Shown here: positions 32,569 through 32,576 of the stretch, one piece after another
How positions within the stretch are numbered: position 1 is the stretch's first letter
Layout of the letters: every line of letters begins with the position of its first letter
From: Bacteriovoracaceae bacterium
GTDB lineage: Bacteria; Bdellovibrionota; Bacteriovoracia; Bacteriovoracales; Bacteriovoracaceae
Length of the DNA stretch: 32,576 bases
NCBI GenBank assembly: GCA_947377285.1
Contig: CANCFT010000033.1
Span: forward strand, 1 to 32,576
Direction of reading: 5' to 3'
Program-made: the position numbers and the translations under genes
Notes under the pieces: generated by a model
The model's input: only the letters and a program-made list of their open reading frames with translations
Databases searched by the model: none
What the model was told of the DNA's origin: nothing

Positions 32569-32576
32569 GAGAAATC

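Noticed and set aside
32432..32576. Integration (att) site at tRNA-Asp
   Set aside because: No integrase, direct repeat of the tRNA 3' end or other mobile gene is visible in the window.

Overview
The window is AT-rich bacterial DNA from a Gram-negative organism: outer-membrane lipoprotein, beta-barrel, YaeQ and type IV pilus ATPase genes are present. Low GC, cytochrome c maturation by System II (ResB/CcsA), very large multiheme cytochromes and a flagellar-type (sigma-28-like) promoter suggest a deltaproteobacterial or Bdellovibrionota lineage, perhaps near Bacteriovoracales. That placement is inference; no 16S or other marker is present.

Layout. Positions 1-2008 hold a PAS-domain sensor (cut by the window edge, minus strand), a short histidine kinase and yaeQ. 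Positions 2009-22457 are the centre of interest, a cytochrome region. It contains a giant lipoprotein cytochrome (3422 aa, 83 CxxCH haem motifs by hand count), a membrane-anchored 2x[4Fe-4S]/FAD oxidoreductase, the System II haem-attachment pair resB-ccsA, a five-helix membrane protein with ligands for two b haems, a predicted outer-membrane beta-barrel, and a 33-CxxCH periplasmic cytochrome translationally coupled to the barrel. A PilT/PilU-type ATPase follows directly.

Positions 23704-26417 are a tight five-gene minus-strand operon (SRPBCC, GNAT, NTF2-like, nitrilase family, DUF454). Positions 26628-29248 hold an SDR oxidoreductase, methionine aminopeptidase, a 21-codon leader-like ORF, and a ribosome-hibernation-like protein coupled to a CBS-domain protein. 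The rest is ordinary accessory content: an ASCH protein, two GNATs, a RelE-type toxin/HTH antitoxin pair, a cupin and tRNA-Asp(GTC).

How the genes may work together. The two multiheme cytochromes carry 116 candidate haem c sites. Nearby genes supply haem attachment, a membrane b-type cytochrome, a soluble-side flavin/iron-sulphur donor module and an outer-membrane barrel. I read this as a candidate trans-envelope electron-transfer system: membrane cytochrome b, then the 33-haem periplasmic wire and barrel, then the giant 83-haem lipoprotein. It resembles known porin-cytochrome conduits in logic, but I cannot show homology to them. The giant cytochrome is built from 6- and 8-haem super-repeats, and one repeat is split by about 350 haem-free residues of beta-type repeats.
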